A DNA stretch of 64,000 bases from CAYRJD01 sp965212125 (GTDB taxonomy: Bacteria; Actinomycetota; Acidimicrobiia; Acidimicrobiales; Poriferisodalaceae): NCBI GenBank assembly GCA_965212125.1, contig OZ243045.1:1736001-1800000 (forward strand), in the 5' to 3' direction. Numbering within the stretch: the first letter of the stretch is position 1; each line of letters starts with the position of its first letter. Below the pieces are notes generated by a model. The model saw only the letters and a list, made by a program, of their open reading frames with translations, did no database searches and was not told the DNA's origin. Positions 38,215 through 47,161 of this stretch are shown here, one piece after another. Position numbers and translations under genes: made by a program.

Positions 38215-39060
38215 TCACGCCGCCGACGCTACGGCTTTGCTGACGGCATCAACCAGCTCGGTCGGGCTGGTGCCGGCTGCCACGACTACGGGTGCCAAGC
38301 CAAGCTGATGGCACGCTTCGGCGGTGGTGTCGCCGATGCAAACCAGCGCGGCGCCGGGGTTGGGTTGGCGGTTGTGTTTGGCGAGTTGCGCTAGGTGGCC
38401 GGTTACCGCCGAGGGTGATGCGAACACGACCACGTCTGCGGTGGTGACTGCGTCTAGCAGAGGCGGTGCCAGGTCGGGATGAACCGTGCGATACGCCGCA
38501 ACGGTGGTGACCGTCCAGCCGGCGGAACGCAGCCCGTCGGCTAGATCGGGTCGGGCTTGCTGAGCCAGCGGTATGAAGCAGTGGTCGGTGGCGGTCGGTG
38601 GCGGGAAGGCTTTGGCTAACTCGGCGGCGGTGTGAGTGGTGCCGGCTGCGGTGGTGGTGCCGGCGGTGGTGGTGGTGCCGGCGGTGGCTGGCATCAGGTC
38701 GGGTGGGCGATCGATTTCTTGGGTCACGCGCTGGGCGGTGGCTGGGCCGACGGCGGCGATTCGTATCCGCGCAAACTGCTTGCGCACGCCGCGGCGATCG
38801 GCGCGGGCGAAGGTGGCGGCGACCGCGTTGGTTGAGGTGAACGCCGCCCAGCTAAATCGGTCCAGCCGGAGCAGAGCGTCGTCAAGCGGTTGACCGCCGT
38901 CGTTGGGCGGCACGATGGCGATGGCGGGAGCTTGGATGACTTGCGCGCCGGCGTCTTGTAGGGCTTCGCTCAAAGATTGCGACTGATGTGAAGCCCGTGT
39001 GACTACTACCCGGCGGCCTTGCAGCGCGGGCGGGTGTGGGTCGGATTTGCTGGCTAGCAC
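38215..39060 (-). CDS. hemD: Uroporphyrinogen-III synthase
   Basis: Closes and inverts ring D of hydroxymethylbilane. 281 residues from a GTG at 39060 that overlaps the hemC stop; the frame stays open up to 39414, but that part is antiphase hemC. Family features: GRRVVVTRA near the start, WAAFTSTNAV, AVGPATAQ, VVVFASPSAV and CIGDTTAEAC. An Ala-Gly-Thr-Thr-Thr repeat insertion lies near residue 130. Sequence conservation is low in this family, but context (hemC upstream, hemL downstream) settles it. Confidence 0.92.
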   Translation of the reverse strand: MLASKSDPHPPALQGRRVVVTRASHQSQSLSEALQDAGAQVIQAPAIAIVPPNDGGQPLDDALLRLDRFSWAAFTSTNAVAATFARADRRGVRKQFARIRIAAVGPATAQRVTQEIDRPPDLMPATAGTTTTAGTTTAAGTTHTAAELAKAFPPPTATDHCFIPLAQQARPDLADGLRSAGWTVTTVAAYRTVHPDLAPPLLDAVTTADVVVFASPSAVTGHLAQLAKHNRQPNPGAALVCIGDTTAEACHQLGLAPVVVAAGTSPTELVDAVSKAVASAA

Positions 39061-40073
39061 TGCGTGCTTAGCAAGATCTCGCCGCCTAGATCTTCTAATA
39101 GGTGCCGCGCCAGTTCGCGGCCCAGCGCTTCGCCGTCGCACGCCAGCCCTTCGCTGTTGGTTGCGGTGGCGGTCAGCACTTGGTTGCTGGGCGGGGCTTG
39201 GTTGTCGGGCGATGTGACGTTGTCGGTCGGGGCTTGATTGTCGGGCGGAGCTTGGTTGCTGGTCGGGCTGGCAATCATCGCCGTCAGTTCCAGCACGGCT
39301 GGCGAACCATTGGCTCCTAGCGTCGCTAGCGCGCCGACCGGCAAATCGCAGCCGCCGCTGGTGTCGGTGAAGTCGGCGAGCTCGGCCAGCACCGCTCGCT
39401 CGGCGGTGACGCACAGGGTGGTGATCGGGTCAATTATCTGGGCGAGGGCGGCTTGGGAGGCGTGGTCGTCTTGGCGGCATTCAATCGCGATGGCGCCCTG
39501 GCCGGCTTGCGGGAGCATCTGCGCGGGGCTAAGCGCCTCGGCGCAGTGGTCTTGCAGCCCCAGGCGTTCGAGTGCGGCCATGGCCACGATCACGGCCGCC
39601 ACATCTTCACGCTGCGCCACTTCTATGCGAGTGGCGATGTTGCCGCGCAGGTTGATGAAGCGCAGGTCGGGGCGCAGGTTTGCTAGTTGGCTTTGGCGGC
39701 GCGTAGATCCGGTCGCCACGGTTGCGCCGTTGGGGAGGTCTGCCAGGGATGAGCCGACCAAGGCGTCACGCGCATCGGCTCGTTTCAGACAGCCGACCAG
39801 CAGCAAACCCGGCGTTGGGGCGGAGCGCAGATCCTTGGCGCTGTGGGTTGCCAGCTGCGCACGGCCATCAAGCACTGCGTTTTGCACCTCGGTAACGAAC
39901 ACGCCGCGGCCGGCCATCTGGCTGATCGGGCGGTCTAGATGTTGGTCGCCTTCGGTGGTGATTTGGACTAGCTGGGTTTCGGCAGCCGCCGGCGCGTCTA
40001 CTTCACTTAGCGCGGCGACCACCAAAGACGCCTGATGCATCGCAAGCGGACTTGAGCGCGTGGCGATGCGCAT
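39054..40073 (-). CDS. hemC: Porphobilinogen deaminase
   Basis: Polymerises four porphobilinogens into hydroxymethylbilane. 339 residues. Catalytic Asp81 in HSAKDLRS and dipyrromethane-binding Cys242 in DTSGGCDLPVG are present. A 6-codon repeat (NQAPPD/NQAPTD/NVTSPD/NQAPPS) forms an insertion at about residues 272-298 in the C-terminal domain. 23 bp after hemA. No hemB is present in the window. Confidence 0.96.
   Translation of the reverse strand: MRIATRSSPLAMHQASLVVAALSEVDAPAAAETQLVQITTEGDQHLDRPISQMAGRGVFVTEVQNAVLDGRAQLATHSAKDLRSAPTPGLLLVGCLKRADARDALVGSSLADLPNGATVATGSTRRQSQLANLRPDLRFINLRGNIATRIEVAQREDVAAVIVAMAALERLGLQDHCAEALSPAQMLPQAGQGAIAIECRQDDHASQAALAQIIDPITTLCVTAERAVLAELADFTDTSGGCDLPVGALATLGANGSPAVLELTAMIASPTSNQAPPDNQAPTDNVTSPDNQAPPSNQVLTATATNSEGLACDGEALGRELARHLLEDLGGEILLSTQC
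39181..39262. repeat. 18-bp degenerate tandem repeat inside hemC
   Basis: About four 18-bp units encode the NQAPxD series on the minus strand. The units differ by several substitutions. This is an in-frame expansion inside the C-terminal domain of HemC. Confidence 0.65.
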
Positions 40074-40096
40074 AACAGGTGCCGGCCGCTACTTGG

Positions 40097-41449
40097 CTAG
40101 ATGTCAAAAAGCTGGCGGGCCGAACTCATTAGCTGCTCGCCGCTCTCGGTTCCGGCTGCGTCTTTTATTGCCACGGTCGGCTTGTGCAAAAACTTCGCCA
40201 CCAGTGATTTGGTCATCGCCTCCACGGCTGCTCGGTGGGCGCTGTCCCAGTTGGGGTGGCGGGCGAAGATTCGCTGCAGCTCGGCGTCGGCGCTGGCTTC
40301 AATGCTGGCGCGCATGGCCGTTATGACCGGGGCGCTGGCACGTTCCGCCCACGCTTGCGCATAGCGGGCGATCTCTTCGGCGATGATTTCACGCACCGCG
40401 GCGATTTCGGATTCACGTTCGGAGCGACCAGCCGCGGCGAATTCCGCCAGGTCGTCCATGTCCAGCAAGGTGACGCCGTCAATGAGCGCAACGGATGAGT
40501 TGACGTCGCGTGGCACGGCAATGTCGACGATGAGCAGCGGCGCGCCGGCGCGGCGTTTGGCGACCGTGTCTATGTGGGCGGCTTCGACGATGATCTGGCT
40601 GGCGCCGGTTGCGGTGAGCAGCACGTCAACTTGGGTCAGGGTGTCTTCAATCTCGGTCAGCGAGATGGTGCGGCCGTTGACTCGCTGGGCGAGTTGGGTG
40701 GCGTGGCTGGTGGTGCGGTTGGCGATCAGCACCTCAGCCGGGCCGGCGGCGGAGAGCGCCACGACTACCGCTTGCGCCATCTCGCCCGCTCCCACAACCA
40801 GCACCTTGCGGTCGGTCAGGCTGCCGAGCTGGCTGGTCGCCATGGCGACGGCGGCGTGCGGAACTGAGGCAGTGTGGTGGCTGATTTTGGTTTGCGTGCG
40901 GGCGCGCTTGGCGGCTTCAAGGGCGTGGCGGAACAGGTGGTTGAGGGTGGTGGAGCTGGCGTTGTTTGCGCGGGCGGTCTCCCAGGCGGTCTTGACCTGG
41001 CCCAGGATTTCGGACTCGCCTATCACGGCGGATTCGATGCCGGATGCCAGGGCGAATAGGTGGGCTGCGGCCGCGTTGCCGTCGTAGGTGTAGAGGTGCT
41101 GGCGGAGCTGATCGGTGTTGGCGGCGGCATCGCCAGCTGTGCCATCGCCAGCTGTGTCAGCGCTGGCGGCGGTTTTTGCTGCGCTTGCTTTTTGGACGGA
41201 GCGCAGGAAGTGTTCATGTAGCTGCGCGGTGATTGCGGTGGTGTTGGCGTTGGTGCTGGCTGAGTCATCGTCAGCGGCGGCGTAAATCTCGGTGCGGTTG
41301 CAGGTGGAAATGATGACCGCTTCGTTGATCTGCTCGGTGTTAGTCAGGTCGGCCAGACGCTGCGCCAGATCCGCCGGGGCGACGTTGCAGTGCTCTAGCA
41401 GATCAAGCGGAGCGCTTTTGTGGCTGACACCCATTACGACTATTGACAC
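40097..41449 (-). CDS. hemA: Glutamyl-tRNA reductase
   Basis: First enzyme of the C5 haem pathway; reduces Glu-tRNA(Glu) to glutamate-1-semialdehyde using NADPH. 450 residues. MGVSHKSAPL near the start, catalytic Cys50 in ISTCNRTEIY, and the nucleotide loop VVGAGEMAQ near 215 are all present. A Thr/Ala/Asp-rich insertion lies at about residues 95-115. GTG start at 41449. First gene of the haem operon. Confidence 0.96.
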   Translation of the reverse strand: MSIVVMGVSHKSAPLDLLEHCNVAPADLAQRLADLTNTEQINEAVIISTCNRTEIYAAADDDSASTNANTTAITAQLHEHFLRSVQKASAAKTAASADTAGDGTAGDAAANTDQLRQHLYTYDGNAAAAHLFALASGIESAVIGESEILGQVKTAWETARANNASSTTLNHLFRHALEAAKRARTQTKISHHTASVPHAAVAMATSQLGSLTDRKVLVVGAGEMAQAVVVALSAAGPAEVLIANRTTSHATQLAQRVNGRTISLTEIEDTLTQVDVLLTATGASQIIVEAAHIDTVAKRRAGAPLLIVDIAVPRDVNSSVALIDGVTLLDMDDLAEFAAAGRSERESEIAAVREIIAEEIARYAQAWAERASAPVITAMRASIEASADAELQRIFARHPNWDSAHRAAVEAMTKSLVAKFLHKPTVAIKDAAGTESGEQLMSSARQLFDI

Positions 41450-41605
41450 AGATGAACCCAGGTTGATATTGATAGTTGGCTAGCTCCAGGGCTAGCGCTT
41501 GCCCGACTTAGCGGCGATGTAAGCAGCGGCGGACAGTCTATTAGCGCACCAGGTTCTAGCACCAGCGGAGGGGTTGGGGGTAGCGCTGGTGGAAGCAGCG
41601 GCGGG

Positions 41606-41698
41606 CTAGCTCAACTGGCCGAACACCACCTGGATGGTTGCCGCCAACAGAATCAGCGCAGCCAAGACTGCCAACGTGATGGCCGGGCCTCGTCTCAC
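41606..41698 (-). CDS. Putative 30-residue single-helix membrane peptide
   Basis: Small frame with GTG start at 41698 and GGAG 7 bases upstream. The product begins with two arginines, then a ~21-residue hydrophobic helix, and ends FGQLS. It sits 13 bp after the SAM hydrolase-like gene on the same strand. Similar tiny membrane peptides are common in actinobacteria, but I cannot name this one. The ribosome binding site and helix make it more likely than chance; still tentative. Confidence 0.4.
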   Translation of the reverse strand: MRRGPAITLAVLAALILLAATIQVVFGQLS

Positions 41699-41711
41699 TT
41701 GGTCGCTCCAA

Positions 41712-42833
41712 TCATTTAGCTTCTCTAATGCGAACTTCGGTGCCAACCGCAAGCCCGATGTCGGCGGCGGTTTCCTGGCCTCCCACGATTACCTCAAGCA
41801 TGGCGTGAATGTCGTCGGTCAGAATCAGGCGCCCGGGTGCGGCGACTGCGCTTGCGCTGCGGCTTTCTGATCCTGCGGCGGCGCCCGCGGCGGAGCCCGA
41901 CCCGCCTTGTCCGGCGGAGCCCGCGGCGGCGTGCGCCTGCGTTATCTCAACTGGGATGGGCGGGGCGGGGCCAGCCTCAAAAGCCGCACTCTGCTCAGAG
42001 CTGGCATCGCCGGCGAGTGCGTGAGCCAGCACCGCATGCGCTTTGGCGGATTGGCTCTGATCGGACAGGTCGGCGGCCAGATCTGTCGGCGCAGCCAAGG
42101 TTGTCAGCCGCTGTTCGTCGCCGAAGCTGAGCGTCAGCAGTTGCTCCGGCGCAGCCAACTCGGCCAGCACCAAGCGGTCGATGTTCAGTTGGGCAACCCC
42201 GCTGTTGTCAACCGAAAGAACCTCGGCCACCAAAGTGCTGTCGTCTTCAAAGCGCGGCATCGCCAGAACTGACGGCAGCAAGGCAGCCGGATCGATCGGG
42301 TCGCCCAGGCTCTCCAGGGGTTCGCCGTTGCAGATGCGTGCCACTGCCGGAGCCAGCACGTCGCGAGCTGGGTGGATCGCTGCGGCTGGGTCATCGCCAT
42401 CGGGCTGGCCGGGATCGCCGTCGGCCGTGTCGTCGGGCGTGTCGTCGGCCGTGCCAGCCGGGTCGCCAGCCATCGCCAGTCGCACCGCTAGATCTGCTCC
42501 GCCAACCGTGGCGACCGCCGCGGCCAGCACTCCGTTGTCGGGGCCAACCAACACGGCCTGCCCTTCCCCCACCTGCACTGCGATGGCGGGGCGATCCAGC
42601 CGCCTTCCGACCGATGCCAGCACAACCCCCGGCGCCAGGTGCGGCACGCTGCGAGCCAGCATCAAAGCTGCGGCCTTGGCATCGCCTGGATCGATGTGAT
42701 GGCACAGGTCGATGACGGTCGGCGAGTCGCAGCGGTCGTGCAAGATGGAATGAATGAGGCCTACGGACTCGTCGTTGTGTCCGAGGTCGGTGATGCAGGT
42801 GACCGTTTGGTATCGCATCTGAGATGGCGGCAT
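41712..42833 (-). CDS. SAM hydrolase / SAM-dependent halogenase family protein (DUF62)
   Basis: 373 residues. TCITDLGHND near residue 12, DLCHHIDPGDAKAAA near 42-56, GVVLASVG..LDRPAIAV and VGPDNGVLAAAV near 95-106 are the N-terminal domain signatures of SAM hydroxide adenosyltransferases, which hydrolyse SAM to adenosine and methionine; chlorinases and fluorinases are relatives. Against the usual pattern, TDFG reads TDLG. An Asp/Thr/Pro/Gly insertion lies near 125-150, and the C-terminal domain contains a Gly/Ala/Ser insertion. Function as a SAM hydrolase is inferred from family. Confidence 0.82.
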   Translation of the reverse strand: MPPSQMRYQTVTCITDLGHNDESVGLIHSILHDRCDSPTVIDLCHHIDPGDAKAAALMLARSVPHLAPGVVLASVGRRLDRPAIAVQVGEGQAVLVGPDNGVLAAAVATVGGADLAVRLAMAGDPAGTADDTPDDTADGDPGQPDGDDPAAAIHPARDVLAPAVARICNGEPLESLGDPIDPAALLPSVLAMPRFEDDSTLVAEVLSVDNSGVAQLNIDRLVLAELAAPEQLLTLSFGDEQRLTTLAAPTDLAADLSDQSQSAKAHAVLAHALAGDASSEQSAAFEAGPAPPIPVEITQAHAAAGSAGQGGSGSAAGAAAGSESRSASAVAAPGRLILTDDIHAMLEVIVGGQETAADIGLAVGTEVRIREAK

Positions 42834-43748
42834 TTACGCAGGCGGATCGGATGGCGTAGCCGTGGCTTTGCCAAGCTGCGCTGAGCGCTGAGTGGCGGCT
42901 TCTACCGCATTGGCAAAGGCCGCCCGCACTCGCTCTTGCTCAAGCACCTTCAGTCCGGCCGCGGTTGTGCCGCCAGGTGAGGTGACATTGGCTCGCAGTT
43001 CGGCGGCGTGTGTGCCGGTGTTGAGGCCTTCGCTCAAAAGCGTGGCTGCGCCGAGCATGGTTTGCGTGGCCAGCTCAGTTGCGATCGGCCGGGTGAGACC
43101 GACCCCCACGCCCGCGTCTATCAGCGCTTCGGCTACTAAGAAGAAGTACGCCGGGCCAGAGCCGGACAGACCCGTGACGGCGTCAAGCTCCGCTTCGGTG
43201 GTGCGCACCACGATGCCGACCGACGACAGCACGTCGTCGGCCCAGTCCATGTAGCTGGCGGCGGCCGCGTTTCCGCAAATGGCGGCGGCTCCTTGACCGA
43301 CCAGCGCGGGCGTGTTGGGCATGGCGCGGATTATTGGGAATGGTGATGACGTGGTTGGGTTGGCGGTAGCAACGGCATGGTCAATGGCGGTGTCGCCAGT
43401 GGATTGGTTGGCGGCAGGGATGGCCTGCTCAATGGTGGCGATGGTTACGCCAGCGGCGATGGAAAGAATGCAGTTGGAGTAGCGGGCTGCCCGATCTGCC
43501 GCCTCTGGTATCACGTCTGGTTTGGTTGCGAGAATGGTGTTCGGCAGTAGGCCATCAAACAGGCCAGGCGTGGTGGGGTCGGCGCTTGGTATTGCTCGAA
43601 CCTTGTAGCGATCGGTCAGATCCGCACAGCGCTCCTTGACGGGCTCAACGACGACGACGTTGTCGGCGGTGTACTTGCCCGCCTCAAGCAGCCCCGCTAG
43701 CAGCGCTTCGCCCATCTTGCCGCCGCCCACAATCACAAGCTCGGTCAT
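42834..43748 (-). CDS. proC: Pyrroline-5-carboxylate reductase
   Basis: Last step of proline synthesis, reducing pyrroline-5-carboxylate with NAD(P)H. 304 residues. GGGKMGEALLAG near residue 8 is the nucleotide loop, RAMPNTPALVGQGA near 140 and SGSGPAYFFL near 193 are conserved catalytic-core motifs. A Ser/Thr/Asn-rich insertion lies near 115-135. The stop abuts the SAM hydrolase start. Confidence 0.95.
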   Translation of the reverse strand: MTELVIVGGGKMGEALLAGLLEAGKYTADNVVVVEPVKERCADLTDRYKVRAIPSADPTTPGLFDGLLPNTILATKPDVIPEAADRAARYSNCILSIAAGVTIATIEQAIPAANQSTGDTAIDHAVATANPTTSSPFPIIRAMPNTPALVGQGAAAICGNAAAASYMDWADDVLSSVGIVVRTTEAELDAVTGLSGSGPAYFFLVAEALIDAGVGVGLTRPIATELATQTMLGAATLLSEGLNTGTHAAELRANVTSPGGTTAAGLKVLEQERVRAAFANAVEAATQRSAQLGKATATPSDPPA

Positions 43749-43942
43749 AGCTTCACGCTAACCATTCGGCGGTAGCGGCGGTATCGCTGGTGGTGTCGCC
43801 AGCGGAGTGGTGCCGGAACAACACCACGCCACTCACTTCCAATGTGACGCAGCGCCATTCCGGCAACGCTCAAAGTAAGTGGGCAATCCGATTTGGGCAA
43901 GGAGAATTAATCGGCAAATCGGGCGGCAAATTCGCTGGCGCC

Positions 43943-44431
43943 TCAGCGCTTGATCGGAACTCCGTGACCCATTGAAAGCAGCGTCTGAAAATCCCGCTCA
44001 ACGTAAGTCCAGAGCGAACCAACGATGCGATCCAACTCGTCTTCGTCCACGCCATGTGTTGCGATTTCGCCGGTGAGGTAATAGGCGTCTTCGGGCCCGA
44101 TGCAAAACTGCGCCCCAACCAGCGAGTGATTTCGGCGCAGCAAAAACTCATTCACCTCATCGACTCGCTGGACGGCTATCGGCAGCACATAAGTTTCGTA
44201 TGCCAGAGTGCGCTGACGCAGCGTCAGCCAGACGGCTATGACATCACGGGTGTCGCCAGCCAGCCGGATGTACCAGCGGCGTGCAATAATGTCATCACGA
44301 GTGACGTCCAGCAGCAGTGGGCGTTCTAGGTCTTCTTGGTTGCGTTGATCACGCAGCCAGGTGTTGAGCCACTCGTCGATTCGCTTCTCTAACGCCGCTA
44401 ACTCGGCCTCGGTAGCAGGGGCTCTAGTCAC
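43943..44431 (-). CDS. YbjN-domain protein
   Basis: 162 residues, soluble. Resembles the YbjN / type III secretion chaperone-like fold: a charged helical N-terminus, RRWYIRLAGDTRDVIAVWLTL, ETYVLP and VNEFLLRRNHSLVGAQFCI. The molecular function in actinobacteria is unknown. It lies 22 bp after mshA, a neighbourhood shared with mycobacteria, which supports the call. The 194-bp gap to proC has an imperfect hairpin around 43801-43835 (GAGTGGTG opposite CCACTC) and no gene. Confidence 0.75.
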   Translation of the reverse strand: MTRAPATEAELAALEKRIDEWLNTWLRDQRNQEDLERPLLLDVTRDDIIARRWYIRLAGDTRDVIAVWLTLRQRTLAYETYVLPIAVQRVDEVNEFLLRRNHSLVGAQFCIGPEDAYYLTGEIATHGVDEDELDRIVGSLWTYVERDFQTLLSMGHGVPIKR

Positions 44432-44453
44432 TCGCCGGCGTTACGCGCAGGTG

Positions 44454-45836
44454 TCACACGCAAGCGACCAGCTCGCGGGTGGTCAAGCTGGCCAACACTT
44501 CCGCCGCGGCCGCCGCCGCAGCTTCCCAAGTGTGATCCGAAGCGTGGACGCACCCGCCACTTCCCAACCGAAGCGCCAAGACAGGATCGTCAAGGAGGCG
44601 ATCAATTTGAGCCGCAAATTGTGCCGGGGTGCGCTGCGCCGCTAGCAGGCCAGTCACCCCGTCGCTGACGTTGTTGCTAAGCCCGCCCACATCGGACGCA
44701 ACAACAGGCACCCCACAAGCAGCGGCCTCAAGAGCGACTAGTCCGAACGATTCCGATCGGCTAGGCACCACGCAAATGTCAGCGGCTCGATAATAAGTAG
44801 GAAGGAGATGATGCGGCTGCGGTGGAACAAATATGACTCGTTGGGTTAGACCCAGATCAGCGACAAGCTGGTGGAGATCGGCAAGCGTGCGATCACCATC
44901 GCTGCCGCTGGGGCCACCAACGATCATCAGATGAGCGTCACGGGCGGCGGTGGAGCGGGCCAGCGCTAGGGCTTGGACGGCAATGTCGGCACCTTTCAGC
45001 GGCTGGAGCCGGCCCACGAACAAAATGACTGGCGGGTTTTGCTCTGCTGGCGAGGTTTGCTCAAACAGTCCGAGTGCGGCCTGGGCGGTGTTGCGGTCGC
45101 CGGGCGAAAAGGTCTCCAGATTCACCCCTGGGGTGAGTATGCGAACTCGCTCTGGTGCTATGTCGTACAGCTGGTGCAGCTGATCTGTTTCTGCTTCGCC
45201 GGAGACAAACACAGCATCGGCGCAGTCCATCACCTGCTGCTCAGCTATTGCGCGGTAGTCGGGTTCGGCATCGCCGTTGCGTGACTTGACACGGCCAAGC
45301 GTGTGGAAGGTAACCGCAAGCGGCACGTCAAGTTCGTGCTTTAGGCGGTGACCGGCTACACCGGACAACCAGTAGTGAGCGTGAATGGCATCCACTGGAC
45401 GTTGCGCTAGATGTTCGGCAACGCCGTCGGCGAACTTGTCAATGAACTCGGGTAGCTCTTCTTTGGCGAGATGAAGCGGGCCGGCGTCAATGTGAGTCAG
45501 GCGAACCCCGGGGGCAACATCAACGTGAAGCGGGACTGAGGCATCGGTGCGACGCACGTAGATGTCGCAGCGTGTGCCAAGGGCGGCCATAGCTGCGGAG
45601 AGTTCGCGGACATAAACGTTGAGCCCGCCACCGTCGCCGCTGCCCGCGGCAGCCACCGGCGAGGTGTGCATTGACAGCATCGCTATGGCTTGGGGGGCGC
45701 CTAGTTGATCGGCTAGCGGACCGTCTAGTTGATCGGTTAGCTGATCGGTTAGCTGATCGGCAAAAGGGTCACCAATCGCTACCGGCTTAACAAAAAATGG
45801 TTCCGCCTGTGATTGCGATTGCGGGTGTGACTGCAT
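44454..45836 (-). CDS. mshA: D-inositol-3-phosphate glycosyltransferase (mycothiol synthesis)
   Basis: First committed enzyme of mycothiol synthesis, joining UDP-GlcNAc to inositol-3-phosphate. GT-B fold, about 460 residues from the ATG at 45836 (GTG at 45842 also possible; the frame extends further but through the membrane protein gene). GDGGGLNVYVREL near the start of the fold, LTPGVNLETFSPGD, and SESFGLVALEAAACGVPVVAS in the C-terminal domain are diagnostic. Before the fold there is a DQL repeat (12-bp units, 45709-45759). Confidence 0.93.
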   Translation of the reverse strand: MQSHPQSQSQAEPFFVKPVAIGDPFADQLTDQLTDQLDGPLADQLGAPQAIAMLSMHTSPVAAAGSGDGGGLNVYVRELSAAMAALGTRCDIYVRRTDASVPLHVDVAPGVRLTHIDAGPLHLAKEELPEFIDKFADGVAEHLAQRPVDAIHAHYWLSGVAGHRLKHELDVPLAVTFHTLGRVKSRNGDAEPDYRAIAEQQVMDCADAVFVSGEAETDQLHQLYDIAPERVRILTPGVNLETFSPGDRNTAQAALGLFEQTSPAEQNPPVILFVGRLQPLKGADIAVQALALARSTAARDAHLMIVGGPSGSDGDRTLADLHQLVADLGLTQRVIFVPPQPHHLLPTYYRAADICVVPSRSESFGLVALEAAACGVPVVASDVGGLSNNVSDGVTGLLAAQRTPAQFAAQIDRLLDDPVLALRLGSGGCVHASDHTWEAAAAAAAEVLASLTTRELVACV

Positions 45837-45853
45837 GTGCACGGCTACCAACG

Positions 45854-46828
45854 TTAGAACCGAATGACGTCTAACGCCCATAGCCATACCGGACCGATCG
45901 CGATGAGCGACCCAAGACGGTACAAAGACCAGGTGCTTGTCAGTTGTGCCAGCAGTCCGGTTGGCGGTTCTGCGACTGCGACGGTGCGCTTGTAGCGCGC
46001 CGCTAACGCTTGACCTAAAGGCAGCGTGGCAATCGCAAGCAGCATTAGTCGCAGGGCATCGTCGGGGGTGTAGGGCGGTATTGACACTGCGGTTACCGCA
46101 AAGACTGTGGCGGCTGCACCCGTCAGTCCCGCAAAAATGCCAGCCAGCTGACGCAGCCCTTGGCGTGCGGATTCTTGGTGCGGTTGTTTTTGGCGGGAGT
46201 GTTTTTGGCGAGCTTGCTGAGTCCACCGAAACAGCTTTGCGATGCGCCGCCAGACGCTGCGCAAAACGTTGCCGAAGACACTGAGCAGATCCACATTGGC
46301 GCTGCCCCAGATTCTGACGCCTGTGTCGTAAGCGAGCACAACGCACACCAGCACTACCGCGCCAGACACGGACTCCTGCGCTAGTGCTGTTGCCGCGCAG
46401 GCCGGGACGCCCACGATCAGCCACGCCAGCACCAGCTCTCCCGCTCTTGACAACGCCGGGACAAACCAGGCTTGGTTTAGGGCGCGCGTAACTTGCCAAG
46501 CGACCAGCACGCTGCCAATCACCGCGCCGGTGATGACAACTCCCGCTAGCCGCAGATCAACCAGCCCTGCCAATGACAGCATGGCCGCCAATGAGGCCGT
46601 GGCTATTCGGTCAGCGAGATTGTGGCGGTCGGCATGGTGGCGGCGGTTAGTTGCGTTCTGCCAGCCGCCGAGTCCGGCAACAACAGCCAGCAAAACGGCA
46701 AACGCAATCGCACCTACGGCAAGGGCGATTAGCTGAGCGCAAAACCAAAGCAGCACCCAGCGGTATCGCTCGGCCGAGTCGGTTGGGTTAGCCAGCTTGG
46801 TTGGGCTAGGCGACCGCGGGCGGTTCAA
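45854..46828 (-). CDS. Polytopic membrane protein of unknown function
   Basis: 324 residues with about eight hydrophobic segments: roughly 30-55, 75-90, 92-112, 127-145, 150-168 and three in the C-terminal half. A basic Gln/Lys/Arg/His repeat loop (about 205-225) separates the halves and is partly coded by a 15-bp repeat. No family motif recognised. TTG start at 46828, overlapping the MoaD-like stop as TTGA; 17 bp before mshA. Confidence 0.7.
   Translation of the reverse strand: MNRPRSPSPTKLANPTDSAERYRWVLLWFCAQLIALAVGAIAFAVLLAVVAGLGGWQNATNRRHHADRHNLADRIATASLAAMLSLAGLVDLRLAGVVITGAVIGSVLVAWQVTRALNQAWFVPALSRAGELVLAWLIVGVPACAATALAQESVSGAVVLVCVVLAYDTGVRIWGSANVDLLSVFGNVLRSVWRRIAKLFRWTQQARQKHSRQKQPHQESARQGLRQLAGIFAGLTGAAATVFAVTAVSIPPYTPDDALRLMLLAIATLPLGQALAARYKRTVAVAEPPTGLLAQLTSTWSLYRLGSLIAIGPVWLWALDVIRF
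46170..46214. repeat. 15-bp tandem repeat, about three units, in the membrane protein gene
   Basis: TGTTTTTGGCGGGAG (46185-46199) and TGTTTTTGGCGAGCT (46200-46214) are adjacent, preceded by a more degenerate unit at 46170-46184; they code for a Gln/Lys/His/Arg-rich loop on the minus strand. Confidence 0.7.
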
Positions 46829-47106
46829 GCCCCGCCCGAAACGGGTGGCAGCACTGCGATTTCGTCACCGTCCTTGACGGCAACGGTTGCGGCTTGATCT
46901 CGCTCTATCGCCTCGCCGTTTAGCCAGATTCGGCTCGTGTCAAGCACGGCGGCGAACTGGTCGCCGTAGGCACTGCACGCCCAGCTAAGCGCGGCCGCCA
47001 CGTCGCTCACGTCAAGCTCTGCGCTGTCGGTTCCTGCCGCTTCCCGGGCCGAAGCAAAGAGTCGCAAAGTAACCACAGGCACACGCCGATAGTACTTAGC
47101 TGCCAT
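46825..47106 (-). CDS. MoaD/ThiS-like ubiquitin-fold sulfur carrier
   Basis: About 93 residues from the ATG at 47106; GTG at 47082 is an alternative that gives the usual short N-terminus. VTLRLFASAREAAG near the start, IWLNGE, and KDGDEIAVLPPVSGG near the end fit MoaD-type carriers, which donate sulfur for molybdopterin or other products. The reading frame ends GG-Ala rather than GG, so the diglycine would need trimming before activation. Divergent from the phosphatase gene; no moa or thi genes nearby. Confidence 0.8.
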   Translation of the reverse strand: MAAKYYRRVPVVTLRLFASAREAAGTDSAELDVSDVAAALSWACSAYGDQFAAVLDTSRIWLNGEAIERDQAATVAVKDGDEIAVLPPVSGGA

Positions 47107-47161
47107 TGCGTGCCTAGCTACTTGGCCCGTCGCTTTGGCGCGCACCTGCCAGGCTGTTGGG

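Noticed and set aside
38215..41449. hemB within the haem operon
   Set aside because: No porphobilinogen synthase motif between hemA and hemL; the gene must lie elsewhere.
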